A stretch of DNA of 34,322 bases from Thermoanaerobacterales bacterium (lineage in GTDB: Bacteria; Actinomycetota; Acidimicrobiia; Acidimicrobiales; JACDCH01), in assembly GCA_017577565.1 (NCBI GenBank), contig PKRH01000021.1, forward strand, positions 1 to 34,322. The letters run 5' to 3'. Shown one piece after another: positions 22,820-32,221 of the stretch (the stretch's first letter is position 1; each line of letters begins with the position of its first letter). The translations under genes were made by a program, and so were the position numbers. The notes beneath the pieces are model-generated. The model was not told the DNA's origin. It searched no databases and was given only the letters and a program-made list of their open reading frames with translations.

Positions 22820-25099
22820 ATGAGCATCCTCGGGACGCGGGTCGTCCGTGTCGAGGACCCCCGCCTGCTGACCGGGGGCGGCACGTACACCGCCGACGTG
22901 CGGGACCCCCGCCTCGAGGGCGCGCTGCACGCGACCTTCGTGCGCTCCGCCGTCGCCCACGGGGCCCTCCGGGGCGTCGACGTCGACGAGGCCCGGCGGA
23001 TGCCCGGCGTCGTCGACGTGGTCGTCGGGGCCGAGGTCGACCTGCCGCCCGTCCCCGGCACGGTCAACCGGGCGATGGCGCGGCCCTACCTGGCGGTCGA
23101 CCGGGTCCGGTTCGTCGGCGAGCCGGTGGCCGTCGTGCTCACCGAGCGCCCCGAGCAGGGCCCGGACGCCGCCGAGCTCGTCGTCGTCGACGTCGACCCC
23201 CTGCCGCCGGTCGTCGGCACCGACGCCGCCCTGGCCGACGAGACGCTGCTCTTCCCCGAGGTCGGCACCAACCTGGTCGCCGAGGCGGGCGCCCCCGACG
23301 GCGCCACCGCCCCCGACGGGCCCGCCGGCTGCGAGGTCGTGGTCCGCCAGCGCATGGTCAACCAGCGGCTGGCCGCCTGCCCGCTCGAGGTGCGGTCGTC
23401 GGCGGCCGCCTGGGACGGTGGCCGGCTCGTCGTGTGGTGCTCGACGCAGAACGCCCACGGCGTGCACGACGCGCTCGTGCGGGCCTACGGCCTCGACCCG
23501 GCCGACGTGCGGGTGATCGCGCCCGACGTCGGCGGGGGCTTCGGGGCGAAGATCGGCGCCCACCCCGAGGACCTGGTGCTGCCCTGGCTGGCCCGCCGGG
23601 TCGGGCGGCCGGTCCGGTGGGTGGAGACCCGCACCGAGAACATGACGGCGATGGTGCACGGGCGGGCCCAGGTCCACGAGGTGACCATCGGCGGGCGCCG
23701 CGACGGCACCATCGAGGCCTACCACCTCGACATCGTGCAGGACGCCGGCGCCTACCCGGCGATGGGCGCCTACCTGCCCCGGCTCACGCAGGCGATGGCC
23801 GCCGGCACCTACGCCGTCGACCGGGTGACCTCGCGCTCCCGCGTCGTCGTGACGACCACGACGCCGGTCGCCTCCTACCGTGGCGCGGGGCGGCCCGAGG
23901 CGACCGCGGCCATCGAGCGGGCCGTCGACCTGTTCGCGGCCGAGGTCGGGCTCGACCCCGCCGAGGTGCGGCGGCGCAACCTCGTCCCCCGGTTCGACGA
24001 GCCCCACACGACGGCCGCCGGGGCCACCTACGACACCGGCGACTACCCGGCAGCGCTCGAGCGGGCCCTGGCCGCGGCCGGCTACGAGGAGCTGCGGGCC
24101 GAGCAGGCCCGGCGCCGGGAAGCCGGCGACCCGATCGCCCTCGGCATCGGGGTGTCGACCTACGTCGAGGTGACGACCGGGCCCTACGCCGGCTCGGAGG
24201 TCGGCTGGGTCGAGGTGCGGCCCGGCGGCGACGCGGGCGTCGAGGTCGTCGTCGGCACCGGCGCCTCGCCCCACGGGCAGGGCCTGGCCACCGCGCTCGC
24301 CATGCTCGTGTCCCACCACACGGGGCTGCCCCACGACGCGGTGCGGGTGGTCCACGGCGACACCGACCTGGTCGCCGGGGGCACCGGGACCTTCGGCTCG
24401 CGGTCGCTGCAGCTCGGGGGCTCGGCCGTCCGGGGCGCCGCCGTCGAGGTCGTCGAGCAGGCCCGGCGGCTGGCCGCCGAGCAGCTGGAGGCGGCGGCCG
24501 ACGACGTCGTGCTCGACCCGGCCACCGGCCGGTTCCACGTCGCCGGCACCCCGGCCGTGGGGCGCACCTGGGCCGAGGTGCTGGCGGCCGCCGGCGTGCC
24601 GGCGCTGCGGGCCGAGCACACGTTCACCGCCACGCAGCCGACCTACCCGTTCGGGGCCCACGTCGCCGTCGTCGAGGTCGACACCGAGACCGGGGACGTC
24701 CGGCTGCGCCGGCTGGTGGCCTGCGACGACGCCGGCCGGATCGTCAACCCGCTGCTGGCCGAGGGCCAGCGCCACGGCGGGCTGGCCCAGGGGGTGGCGC
24801 AGGCGCTCTACGAGCAGGTCGTCTTCGACGACGACGGCAACCCGCTGACGGCCACCTTCGCCGACTACGCGGTCGTCTCGGCCGCCGAGCTGCCGTCGTT
24901 CGAGCTCGTCGACATGGAGACGCCCACCTTCGTCAACCCGCTGGGGGCCAAGGGCATCGGCGAGTCGGGCACGATCGGGTCGACGCCGGCCGTGCACAAC
25001 GCCGTCTGCGACGCCCTCGCGCACCTCGGGGTGCGCCACGTGGACATGCCGTGCACCCCCGAGCGGGTGTGGCGGGCGATCCGCGACGCGACCCGCTGA
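22820..25099 (+). CDS. Xanthine oxidase-family molybdopterin-binding large subunit, extra copy
   Basis: This 759-residue protein is a molybdenum hydroxylase large subunit. It begins with the conserved EDPRLLTGGGTYTAD (12-26). VGGGFGAK (237-244), SYRGAGRPEA (352-361, the active-site loop), SPHGQG (483-488, cofactor binding) and KGIGESGTIG (711-720, catalytic Glu715) mark a complete active site. The loop is of the form II type, without the catalytic cysteine of true CO dehydrogenase. It is paralogous to the large subunit at 25684-28095 (both have GYEELRAEQARRR and LGIGVSTYVE) but shorter, and it has no small or medium subunit of its own nearby. It probably shares the small and FAD subunits of the next genes, or works on another substrate. 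No promoter is seen between secG and it. Confidence 0.9.
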   Translation: MSILGTRVVRVEDPRLLTGGGTYTADVRDPRLEGALHATFVRSAVAHGALRGVDVDEARRMPGVVDVVVGAEVDLPPVPGTVNRAMARPYLAVDRVRFVGEPVAVVLTERPEQGPDAAELVVVDVDPLPPVVGTDAALADETLLFPEVGTNLVAEAGAPDGATAPDGPAGCEVVVRQRMVNQRLAACPLEVRSSAAAWDGGRLVVWCSTQNAHGVHDALVRAYGLDPADVRVIAPDVGGGFGAKIGAHPEDLVLPWLARRVGRPVRWVETRTENMTAMVHGRAQVHEVTIGGRRDGTIEAYHLDIVQDAGAYPAMGAYLPRLTQAMAAGTYAVDRVTSRSRVVVTTTTPVASYRGAGRPEATAAIERAVDLFAAEVGLDPAEVRRRNLVPRFDEPHTTAAGATYDTGDYPAALERALAAAGYEELRAEQARRREAGDPIALGIGVSTYVEVTTGPYAGSEVGWVEVRPGGDAGVEVVVGTGASPHGQGLATALAMLVSHHTGLPHDAVRVVHGDTDLVAGGTGTFGSRSLQLGGSAVRGAAVEVVEQARRLAAEQLEAAADDVVLDPATGRFHVAGTPAVGRTWAEVLAAAGVPALRAEHTFTATQPTYPFGAHVAVVEVDTETGDVRLRRLVACDDAGRIVNPLLAEGQRHGGLAQGVAQALYEQVVFDDDGNPLTATFADYAVVSAAELPSFELVDMETPTFVNPLGAKGIGESGTIGSTPAVHNAVCDALAHLGVRHVDMPCTPERVWRAIRDATR

Positions 25100-25140
25100 G
25101 GAGACCACGCAACTCGCCAGCGCCGACGCGCAGCGAGGGC

Positions 25141-25146
25141 TAGTGT
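25141..25146 (+). promoter_or_regulatory. Candidate -10 box for the hydroxylase operon
   Basis: TAGTGT in the 105-base gap before the small subunit gene fits the TANNNT pattern and would give a leader of about 50 bases. It would separate S-L-M expression from the upstream extra large subunit. No -35 box is recognised. AGGGAGGGGG at 25191-25200 is the ribosome-binding site. Confidence 0.35.
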
Positions 25147-25204
25147 GGCGGTCGTCACATGCGCCCGGGCGGTCGCCGGGCGCCCATCCCAGGGAGGGGG
25201 CCTC

Positions 25205-25687
25205 GTGGAGATCACCCTGTCCGTCAACGGCGTGGAACGGACGTCGGACGTCGAACCCCGCCGGCTGCTGGTCCACCACCTGCGCGACGACCTGGGGCTC
25301 ACCGGCACGAACGTCGGGTGCGACACCTCGTCGTGCGGGGCGTGCACCGTCCTGCTGGACGGCGAGTCGGTGAAGTCGTGCACGATCCTCGCGGTCCAGG
25401 CCGACGGGCACGAGGTGACGACGATCGAGGGCCTGGCCGGCGCCGCCGGCAACGGCGAGACCGGTGCCCTCCACCCGGTGCAGGAGGCCTTCCACGCCCA
25501 GCACGGGCTCCAGTGCGGCTTCTGCACCCCGGGCATGGTCATGGCGGCGGTGTCGCTGCTCGACGAGAACCCGCACCCCACCGAGGAGGACGTGCGGCTC
25601 GGTCTCGAGGGCAACCTGTGCCGCTGCACCGGCTACCAGAACATCGTGCGAGCGGTGCTCGCCGCCGCGGGGGAGGTGCGGGCATGA
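25205..25687 (+). CDS. coxS: [2Fe-2S] small subunit of CO dehydrogenase-like hydroxylase
   Basis: The electron-transfer subunit, passing electrons from the molybdenum site to FAD. The 160-residue product has a plant-type ferredoxin domain with Cys39, Cys44, Cys47 and Cys59 (VGCDTSSCGACTV). The second, helical [2Fe-2S] domain has Cys104, Cys107, Cys139 and Cys141 (QCGFCTPGM and GNLCRCTGYQNI). All eight ligands are present. GTG 25205 is chosen since a strong purine-rich site ends 4 bases upstream and the family normally starts just before the first beta strand (MEITLSVNG); the in-frame start at 25145 would add 20 unusual residues. Gene order S-L-M is that of form II clusters. Confidence 0.95.
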   Translation: MEITLSVNGVERTSDVEPRRLLVHHLRDDLGLTGTNVGCDTSSCGACTVLLDGESVKSCTILAVQADGHEVTTIEGLAGAAGNGETGALHPVQEAFHAQHGLQCGFCTPGMVMAAVSLLDENPHPTEEDVRLGLEGNLCRCTGYQNIVRAVLAAAGEVRA

Positions 25688-28095
25688 CCGCCACCGAGAC
25701 ACCGACGACCGCCGAGGGCCGAGCCTTCGGGCAGCGACTGCTGCGCAAGGAGGACCCCCGGCTGCTCACCGGCGAGGCCCGGTTCATCGACGACCTCCAG
25801 ATCCCGGGCGCGCTGTGGATGGGCATGGTCCGCAGCCCCTACGCCCACGCCCGCATCCGCGGCATCGACGTCAGCGCGGCGCTGGAGATGCCGGGCGTCC
25901 GCCACGTGTTCACCGGCGCCGACCTGGCCGACGCCTGGGCCGACCCCATGCCCTGCGCCTGGCCGGTCACCGAGGACATGAAGGCGCCGGCGCACTGGCC
26001 GGTCGCCAAGGACAAGGCCTGCTACGTCGGCGACATCGTCGCCGTCGTCGTGGCCGAGGACCGCTACCAGGCGGCCGACGCGGTCGACGCCGTCGTCGTC
26101 GACTACGAGCCGCTGGAGGCGGTCGTCGACATCGAGGACGCCGCCAGCGACCGGGTCGTCGTCCACGAGGAGCTGGGCACCAACCGCAGCTACACGTGGA
26201 CCCTGTCGCCCGAGCCCGAGGCGGTGGAGCGGGCCTTCGCCGAGGCCGCCCACACGGTCAGCGAGACCTACGTCCAGCAGCGGCTGATCCCCGTGGCCAT
26301 GGAGCCCCGGGGCGTCGCCGTGGTGCCCGGCGTCTACGGCGGGGACCTCACCGTCTACTCGTCGACCCAGATCCCCCACATCCTCAAGGTGATGGTCGCG
26401 GCCACCTGCGGCGTCCCCGAGCACAAGGTGCGGGTCGTCGCCCCGGCCGTCGGGGGCGGGTTCGGCTCGAAGCTCAACGTCTACGCCGAGGAGCTCATCG
26501 CCGTGGCGCTCGCCCGGCGGCTCGGCGTGCCGACGCGCTGGACCGAGACCCGCGCCGAGAACGCGGTCGCCACCATCCAGGGCCGGGGCCAGGTCCAGCG
26601 CATGGAGCTGGCCGCCGACGCCGAGGGGCGGGTGACCGCCGTCCGGGCCCGGATCACCGCCGACATGGGCGCCTACCTGCAGCTGGTCACCCCGGGCATC
26701 CCGCTGCTCGGCGCCTTCCTCTACCACGGCGTCTACGACGTCCCCGCCTACCACTTCGAGTGCACGGGCGTGTTCACCAACCGGACGCCCACCGACGCCT
26801 ACCGGGGCGCGGGGCGGCCGGAGGCGACCTACGCCATCGAGCGGGCCATGGACGCGCTGGCCCGGGAGGTCGGGGTCGACCCGGCCGAGATCCGCCGGCG
26901 CAACTACATCCCGCCGGACAGGTTCCCCTACGAGTCCGTCGCCGGGCTGACCTACGACTCCGGCGACTACGAGCCCACGCTCGACCGGGCCCTCGAGCTC
27001 GTCGGCTACGAGGAGCTGCGGGCCGAGCAGGCCCGGCGCCGGGCGGCGGGCGAGAAGAAGCACCTGGGCATCGGCGTCTCGACCTACGTCGAGATGTGCG
27101 GCCTGGCGCCCAGCCGGGTGCTGGCGTCGCTCAACTACGCCGCCGGCGGCTGGGAGGCCGCCAGCGTGCGGGTGCTGCCCACCGGCAAGGTCCAGGTGGT
27201 CAGCGGCACGACGCCTCACGGTCAGGGCCACGAGACCTCGTGGTCGCAGATCGTGGCCGACCGCCTGGGCATCGACCCCGCCGACGTCGAGGTGCTCCAC
27301 TCCGACACCGCGGTGAGCCCGCTGGGCATGGACACCTACGGCAGCCGCTCGCTGCCGGTCGGCGGCGTGGCCGTGGCCATGGCCACCGACCAGGTCATCG
27401 CCAAGGCCAAGGCCATCGCCGCCCACCAGCTGGAGTGCGCCGAGGACGACCTCGAGCTCGTCGACGGCGAGCTGCGGGTGCGGGGCACGCCGGCGAGGTC
27501 GATGACCTTGCAGGCCGTCGCCTTCGAGGCGTTCAGCGCCCACGACCTGCCCGACGGCATGGAGCCCAACCTGTCGGCCCAGGTGTCCTACGACCCGCCG
27601 AACTTCGTCTTCCCGTTCGGCACCCACGTGGCGGTCGTCGAGGTCGACGAGGAGACGGGCCGGGTCGAGCTGCGGGACTACGCCGCGGTCGACGACTGCG
27701 GGCCGCAGGTCAACCCCATGATCGTCGAGGGGCAGCTGCACGGCGGCATCGTCCAGGGCGCGGCGCAGGCCCTGTGGGAGGAGGCCGTCTACGACGCCGA
27801 CGGCAACCTGCGCAACCCGACCCTGGTCGACTACGGCGTGCCCAGCGCCGCCGAGCTGCCGTCGCTCAAGCTCGACCACACGGTCACGCCCAGCCCGACG
27901 AACCCGCTCGGCGTGAAGGGCATCGGCGAGGCCGGCACGATCGGCGCCACGCCCGCGGTGATCAACGCGATCGTCGACGCGCTGTCGCCGTTCGGCATCA
28001 CCGACATCGCCATGCCGGCCACCCCCGAGCGGGTGTGGGCGGCGATCCAGCAGGCACGATCCGGCTCGGCCGGCGACGGGGAGGGGGCGCCGTGA
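25684..28095 (+). CDS. coxL: Molybdenum large subunit of CO dehydrogenase-like hydroxylase (form II)
   Basis: The catalytic subunit, 803 residues, binds molybdopterin-cytosine-dinucleotide-type cofactor and hydroxylates its substrate. It has KEDPRLLTGEARFIDD (22-37), a first domain to about 165, VGGGFGSK (257-263 region), the active-site loop AYRGAGR (372-378), TPHGQGHE (510-517) and catalytic Glu749 in KGIGEAGTIG. Genuine CO dehydrogenases (form I) have a cysteine-bearing AYXCSFR loop here, so AYRGAGR marks form II, whose substrates are mostly unknown; CO oxidation by form II is disputed. The ATG overlaps the coxS stop by 4 bases. It is clearly paired with coxS and coxM. Confidence 0.93.
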   Translation: MTATETPTTAEGRAFGQRLLRKEDPRLLTGEARFIDDLQIPGALWMGMVRSPYAHARIRGIDVSAALEMPGVRHVFTGADLADAWADPMPCAWPVTEDMKAPAHWPVAKDKACYVGDIVAVVVAEDRYQAADAVDAVVVDYEPLEAVVDIEDAASDRVVVHEELGTNRSYTWTLSPEPEAVERAFAEAAHTVSETYVQQRLIPVAMEPRGVAVVPGVYGGDLTVYSSTQIPHILKVMVAATCGVPEHKVRVVAPAVGGGFGSKLNVYAEELIAVALARRLGVPTRWTETRAENAVATIQGRGQVQRMELAADAEGRVTAVRARITADMGAYLQLVTPGIPLLGAFLYHGVYDVPAYHFECTGVFTNRTPTDAYRGAGRPEATYAIERAMDALAREVGVDPAEIRRRNYIPPDRFPYESVAGLTYDSGDYEPTLDRALELVGYEELRAEQARRRAAGEKKHLGIGVSTYVEMCGLAPSRVLASLNYAAGGWEAASVRVLPTGKVQVVSGTTPHGQGHETSWSQIVADRLGIDPADVEVLHSDTAVSPLGMDTYGSRSLPVGGVAVAMATDQVIAKAKAIAAHQLECAEDDLELVDGELRVRGTPARSMTLQAVAFEAFSAHDLPDGMEPNLSAQVSYDPPNFVFPFGTHVAVVEVDEETGRVELRDYAAVDDCGPQVNPMIVEGQLHGGIVQGAAQALWEEAVYDADGNLRNPTLVDYGVPSAAELPSLKLDHTVTPSPTNPLGVKGIGEAGTIGATPAVINAIVDALSPFGITDIAMPATPERVWAAIQQARSGSAGDGEGAP

Positions 28096-28931
28096 TCCCG
28101 GCACCGTTCGACTACCAGCGGGCCTCGTCGGTCGACGAGGCGATCGAGCTGCTCCGGCAGCACGGGGAGGACGCCAAGCTGCTGGCCGGCGGTCACTCGC
28201 TGCTGCCGCTCATGAAGCTGCGGCTCGCCCAGCCGTCGGTGCTCGTCGACATCGGCCGCATCGCCGACCTGTCCTACGTGTCGGAGACGCCGGCCGACGG
28301 CCGCGTGCTGCGGATCGGCGCGCTGACCCGCCACCACGACCTGGCCACCTCCGAGCTGGTGCGCGAGCAGGTGCCGCTGCTGGCCCACGTGGCCAGCCGC
28401 ATCGGCGACCCGCAGGTACGGCACCGGGGGACGATCGGCGGCTCGGTCGTGCACGGCGACCCGGCGTCCGACCTGCCGGCGGCGCTGCTGGCGCTGCGGG
28501 CGACGCTGGTCGTGCGGGGGCCGGCGGGCGAGCGGAGCATCCCGGCCGACGAGTTCTTCACCGGGTTCCTGGAGACGGCCATCGCGCCCGACGAGGTCCT
28601 CACCGAGATCCGGGTCCCCGCGGTGCCGGGCGTCGGCTGGGCGTTCGAGAAGTTCAACCGCCGGGCCCAGGACTGGGCCATCGTCGGCGTCGCCGCCGTC
28701 ATGACCGACGGCGCCGGCGGCCCGGGCGTGGGCCTGGTGAACATGGGCCCGCAGCCGATGCGGGCCGCCGGGGTCGAGGAGGCGCTGCGCGCCGGGGCGT
28801 CGCTCGGCGAGGCCGCCGCCCGGGCCGACGAGGGCACCGACCCGCCGACCGACCTCAACGGCTCGGCGGAGTACCGGCGCCACCTGGCCCGGGTGCTGGT
28901 CCGGCGGGCGCTCGAGACCGCCAGCGGCTGA
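28092..28931 (+). CDS. coxM: FAD-binding medium subunit of CO dehydrogenase-like hydroxylase
   Basis: This subunit carries FAD and hands electrons to the respiratory chain. The 279-residue product has the two family FAD motifs: AGGHSLLPLMKLRL (about 32-45) and TIGGSVVHGDPASDLPA (about 115-131). VRHRGTIGG and the C-terminal CO dehydrogenase flavoprotein domain follow (FEKFNRRAQDWAIVGVA onward). GTG 28092 overlaps the large subunit stop (GTGA). It is the last gene before a strong hairpin and a new promoter. Confidence 0.94.
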   Translation: MIPAPFDYQRASSVDEAIELLRQHGEDAKLLAGGHSLLPLMKLRLAQPSVLVDIGRIADLSYVSETPADGRVLRIGALTRHHDLATSELVREQVPLLAHVASRIGDPQVRHRGTIGGSVVHGDPASDLPAALLALRATLVVRGPAGERSIPADEFFTGFLETAIAPDEVLTEIRVPAVPGVGWAFEKFNRRAQDWAIVGVAAVMTDGAGGPGVGLVNMGPQPMRAAGVEEALRAGASLGEAAARADEGTDPPTDLNGSAEYRRHLARVLVRRALETASG

Positions 28932-28945
28932 GGCGGGGGGCACAC

Positions 28946-28983
28946 GGTGGTGGGGCTCGGACGATTCGTCCGGCCCCACCGCC
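28946..28983 (+). terminator. Long hairpin between coxM and coxD
   Basis: CGGACG (28958-28963) pairs with CGTCCG (28967-28972) around ATT. After a bulged T, GGTGGGGC (28949-28956) pairs with GCCCCACC (28973-28980), and three further pairs extend the stem. No T-run follows, but it is the most stable hairpin of the region and ends 3 bases before the coxD -10 box. It covers the place where a -35 box would be. Confidence 0.5.
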
Positions 28984-28985
28984 CG

Positions 28986-28998
28986 TAGGCTGGTGGAC

Positions 28999-28999
<1 letters not shown>
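28986..28999 (+). promoter_or_regulatory. Leaderless promoter -10 box of coxD
   Basis: TAGGCT (28986-28991) is followed by exactly 7 bases and the ATG at 28999, as for uvrC and rapZ. This makes the ATG a better start than the in-frame GTG at 28993. Confidence 0.5.
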
Positions 29000-29926
<927 letters not shown>

Positions 29927-29934
<8 letters not shown>

Positions 29935-31081
29935 CCCGGCCACCGCCCCGGCCCTCGGCGTCGCCGAGCCGCCCGAGGTGGGCGTGCGGGCGGTCGAGCT
30001 GGCCGCGGCGCTGCGCCGGGAGGGCGTGCCGGTGCCGACCGGCGCCACCGTGGCCTACGCCCGGGCGCTGGCGGCCGCGGGGACGACGCCGTCGGGCGTC
30101 TACTGGTCGGGGCGGGCGACGCTGGTGCGCCGGCCCGAGGACGTCCCCGCCTACGACCGGGCCTTCGCCGCCGTGTTCGGCGGCGGGCCGGTGGCCGCCG
30201 CGGCGGCCGTGCCGCGGGTCGTCGAGGTCCGGCTCGACACCGGCGACGACGGCGCCGCCCCGGCCGGCGGCGACGACGAGGAGTCGCAGGTCGCCGACGT
30301 CCGCACCGTGCGCTGGAGCGCCACCGAGCAGCTCCGCCACCGCGACCTGGCCGCCTGCACGCCGGAGGAGCTGGAGCAGGCGCACCGGCTGATCGCCGGC
30401 CTGCGGGTGCGCATGGCCTGCCGGCCGAGCCGGCGCAAGCGCCCGGCGTCCGGCGACCGGGGCACGCTCGACCTCCGCCGCACCGTGCGGCGGGCGCTGC
30501 CCACCGGCGGCGAGGTGCTGCGCCCCGCCCGCCTGCAGCCGGGCGAGCAACCGCGGCGGCTGGTGCTGCTGGTCGACGTCAGCGGCTCGATGGAGCCCTA
30601 CTCGCGAGCGCTCGTCCGGTTCGCCCACGCCGCGGTCGTGGCCCGCCGCCACGGCCGGGTCGAGGTGTTCGCCCTCGGCACCCGGGTCACCCGCATCACC
30701 CGGGAGCTGTCCACCCACGACCCCGACGCCGCGCTCCGGCGGGCGGCCGCGGTCGTGGCCGACTGGTCGGGCGGCACCCGGCTGGGGGAGGGCGTCCGCC
30801 GGTTCAACGACCGCTGGGGCGTGCGGGGCCTGGCCCGGGGCGCGGTCGTCGTCGTGCTGTCCGACGGATGGGACCGGGGCGACCCGCAGGTGCTGGGGGA
30901 GGAGATGGCCCGCCTGAAGCGGGTGGCCCACCGGGTCGTGTGGGTGAACCCGTTGAAGGCGACGCCGGGGTACGCGCCGCTGGCCGGGGGCATGGCGGCG
31001 GCGCTGCCGCACGTCGACGAGTTCGTGGAGGGCCACTCGGTGGCCTCGCTCGAGGCCCTGGCCGAGCTGGTCGCACGATGA
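29927..31081 (+). CDS. coxE: VWA-domain protein CoxE
   Basis: Partner of the CoxD ATPase in hydroxylase maturation; cytoplasmic. In the 384-residue product the first ~205 residues are the CoxE-specific region, with an acidic stretch (DDEESQ near 116-121) and a basic patch (RPSRRKRPA, about 166-174). The von Willebrand A domain follows from about 211, with a complete metal site: DVSGSM (217-222), a Thr in GGTRLGEG, and Asp in VLSDGWDRGD. PLKATPGYAPLAGGM near the end is typical of the family. The start is GTG 29927 inside coxD. Confidence 0.9.
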
Positions 31082-31091
31082 GGGAGGGGAG

Positions 31092-31406
31092 ATGAGGGAC
31101 CTGCTGGACGACATCGACACGTGGCGGTCCGAGGGCGTCGGCGTCGCCATCGCCCGGGTGGTCGACCTGGAGGGCTCGGGGCCCCGGGAGCCGGGCGCCG
31201 CCATGGCGGTGAACGAGCGGGGCGAGGTCGCCGGCTCGGTCTCCGGGGGCTGCGTCGAGGGCGCGGTGGTGACCGAGGCCCTCGAGGTGCTCCGCACCGG
31301 CGAGCGCAAGGTCGTCAGCTTCGGCTACAGCGACGACGAGGCCTTCGCGGTGGGCCTCACCTGCGGCGGGACCATCCACCTCTACCTCGAGCCGCTCGAC
31401 TGGTGA
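31092..31406 (+). CDS. XdhC/CoxI-domain protein, short
   Basis: A 104-residue protein consisting of only the N-terminal XdhC/CoxI domain. It has EGSGPREPGAAM, then GSVSGGCVEGAV with the conserved Cys that in XdhC relatives is linked to sulfuration and insertion of molybdenum cofactor, and ends GLTCGGTIHLYLEPL. Full-length XdhC would continue into a Rossmann domain; here that is in the next gene, which starts in this stop codon (GTGA). The ATG has a purine-rich site 4 bases upstream. It is not a broken gene, because the end matches the natural domain boundary. Confidence 0.88.
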   Translation: MRDLLDDIDTWRSEGVGVAIARVVDLEGSGPREPGAAMAVNERGEVAGSVSGGCVEGAVVTEALEVLRTGERKVVSFGYSDDEAFAVGLTCGGTIHLYLEPLDW

Positions 31407-32221
31407 GCGGGGGCATCTACGACCGGCTGGCCGCCGCTGTGCGGGCCGAGCGGCCCGTGGCGCTGGCGACGGTGGTCTCGGGCCCCGGCACCGGCGGCAA
31501 GCTGCTGGTGGCGCCCGACGAGGAGCCGCTCGGGACGCTCGGGAACCCCGACCTCGACCGGGTGGTGGCCCGCGACGCGCTCGGCGAGCTGGCCGCCGGC
31601 ACGACCGGCATCCGCCACTACGGCGAGCGGGGCGAGGCCCGCGAGGCCACCGTCGCGGTGTTCATCGAGAGCTTCGCCCCACCGCCCCGGATGTTCGTCT
31701 TCGGCGCCGTCGACTTCACCGCCGCCCTGGTGAAGGTGGCCAAGGTGCTCGGCTACCGGGTGACCGTGTGCGACGCCCGGGAGGTGTTCGCCACCCGGAC
31801 CCGGTTCCCCGAGGCCGACGAGGTGGTGGTCGACTGGCCGCACCGCCTCCTCGACAGGGTCGGGCCCACGTTGACCCCCCGGGACGTGATCTGCGTGTTG
31901 ACCCACGACGCCAAGTTCGACGTGCCCGCGCTGTCCGCCGCCCTGCGGACCGAGGCGGGCTACATCGGGGCGATGGGCAGCCGCCGGACCCACGCCGACC
32001 GCACGAGGCGCCTGCGGGAGGCGGGTGTCGACCAGGCGGGCCTGGACCGCATCCGTTCGCCGATCGGCCTCGACATCGGGGCCCGGACGCCCGAGGAGAC
32101 CGCCGTGTCCATCTGCGCGGAGATCATCGCCGACCGCAACGGACGCACCGACGTCCGACCGCTGCGGACGACCGAGGGACCCATCCACGGTCCTGCCGGC
32201 CCGGCCCTGACCGGCCGATGA
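31403..32221 (+). CDS. XdhC-family protein with Rossmann domain
   Basis: A 272-residue maturation factor for the molybdenum hydroxylase. Residues 1-90 form a second XdhC/CoxI-like domain (ATVVSGPGTGGKLLV, then GTLGNPDLDRVV) without the GGCVE cysteine of the preceding protein. From about 93 the XdhC C-terminal Rossmann domain follows: MFVFGAVDFTAALVKVAKVL, VTVCDAREVFATRTRFPEAD, THDAKFDVPAL, YIGAMGSRRTHADR and PIGLDIGARTPEETAVSI. Together with the previous protein it likely receives, sulfurates and passes on the cofactor. Close coupling suggests they form one complex. Confidence 0.9.
   Translation: MSGGIYDRLAAAVRAERPVALATVVSGPGTGGKLLVAPDEEPLGTLGNPDLDRVVARDALGELAAGTTGIRHYGERGEAREATVAVFIESFAPPPRMFVFGAVDFTAALVKVAKVLGYRVTVCDAREVFATRTRFPEADEVVVDWPHRLLDRVGPTLTPRDVICVLTHDAKFDVPALSAALRTEAGYIGAMGSRRTHADRTRRLREAGVDQAGLDRIRSPIGLDIGARTPEETAVSICAEIIADRNGRTDVRPLRTTEGPIHGPAGPALTGR

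Noticed and set aside
22211..25702. Minus-strand frame of 1163 codons opposite OppF, secG and the extra large subunit
   Set aside because: Shadow of GC-rich codons; no ribosome-binding site or domain.
25464..28091. Upstream part of the long plus-strand frame that ends as coxM
   Set aside because: The coxM domain begins at 28092; the preceding codons are a shadow of coxS and coxL, not an N-terminal fusion.
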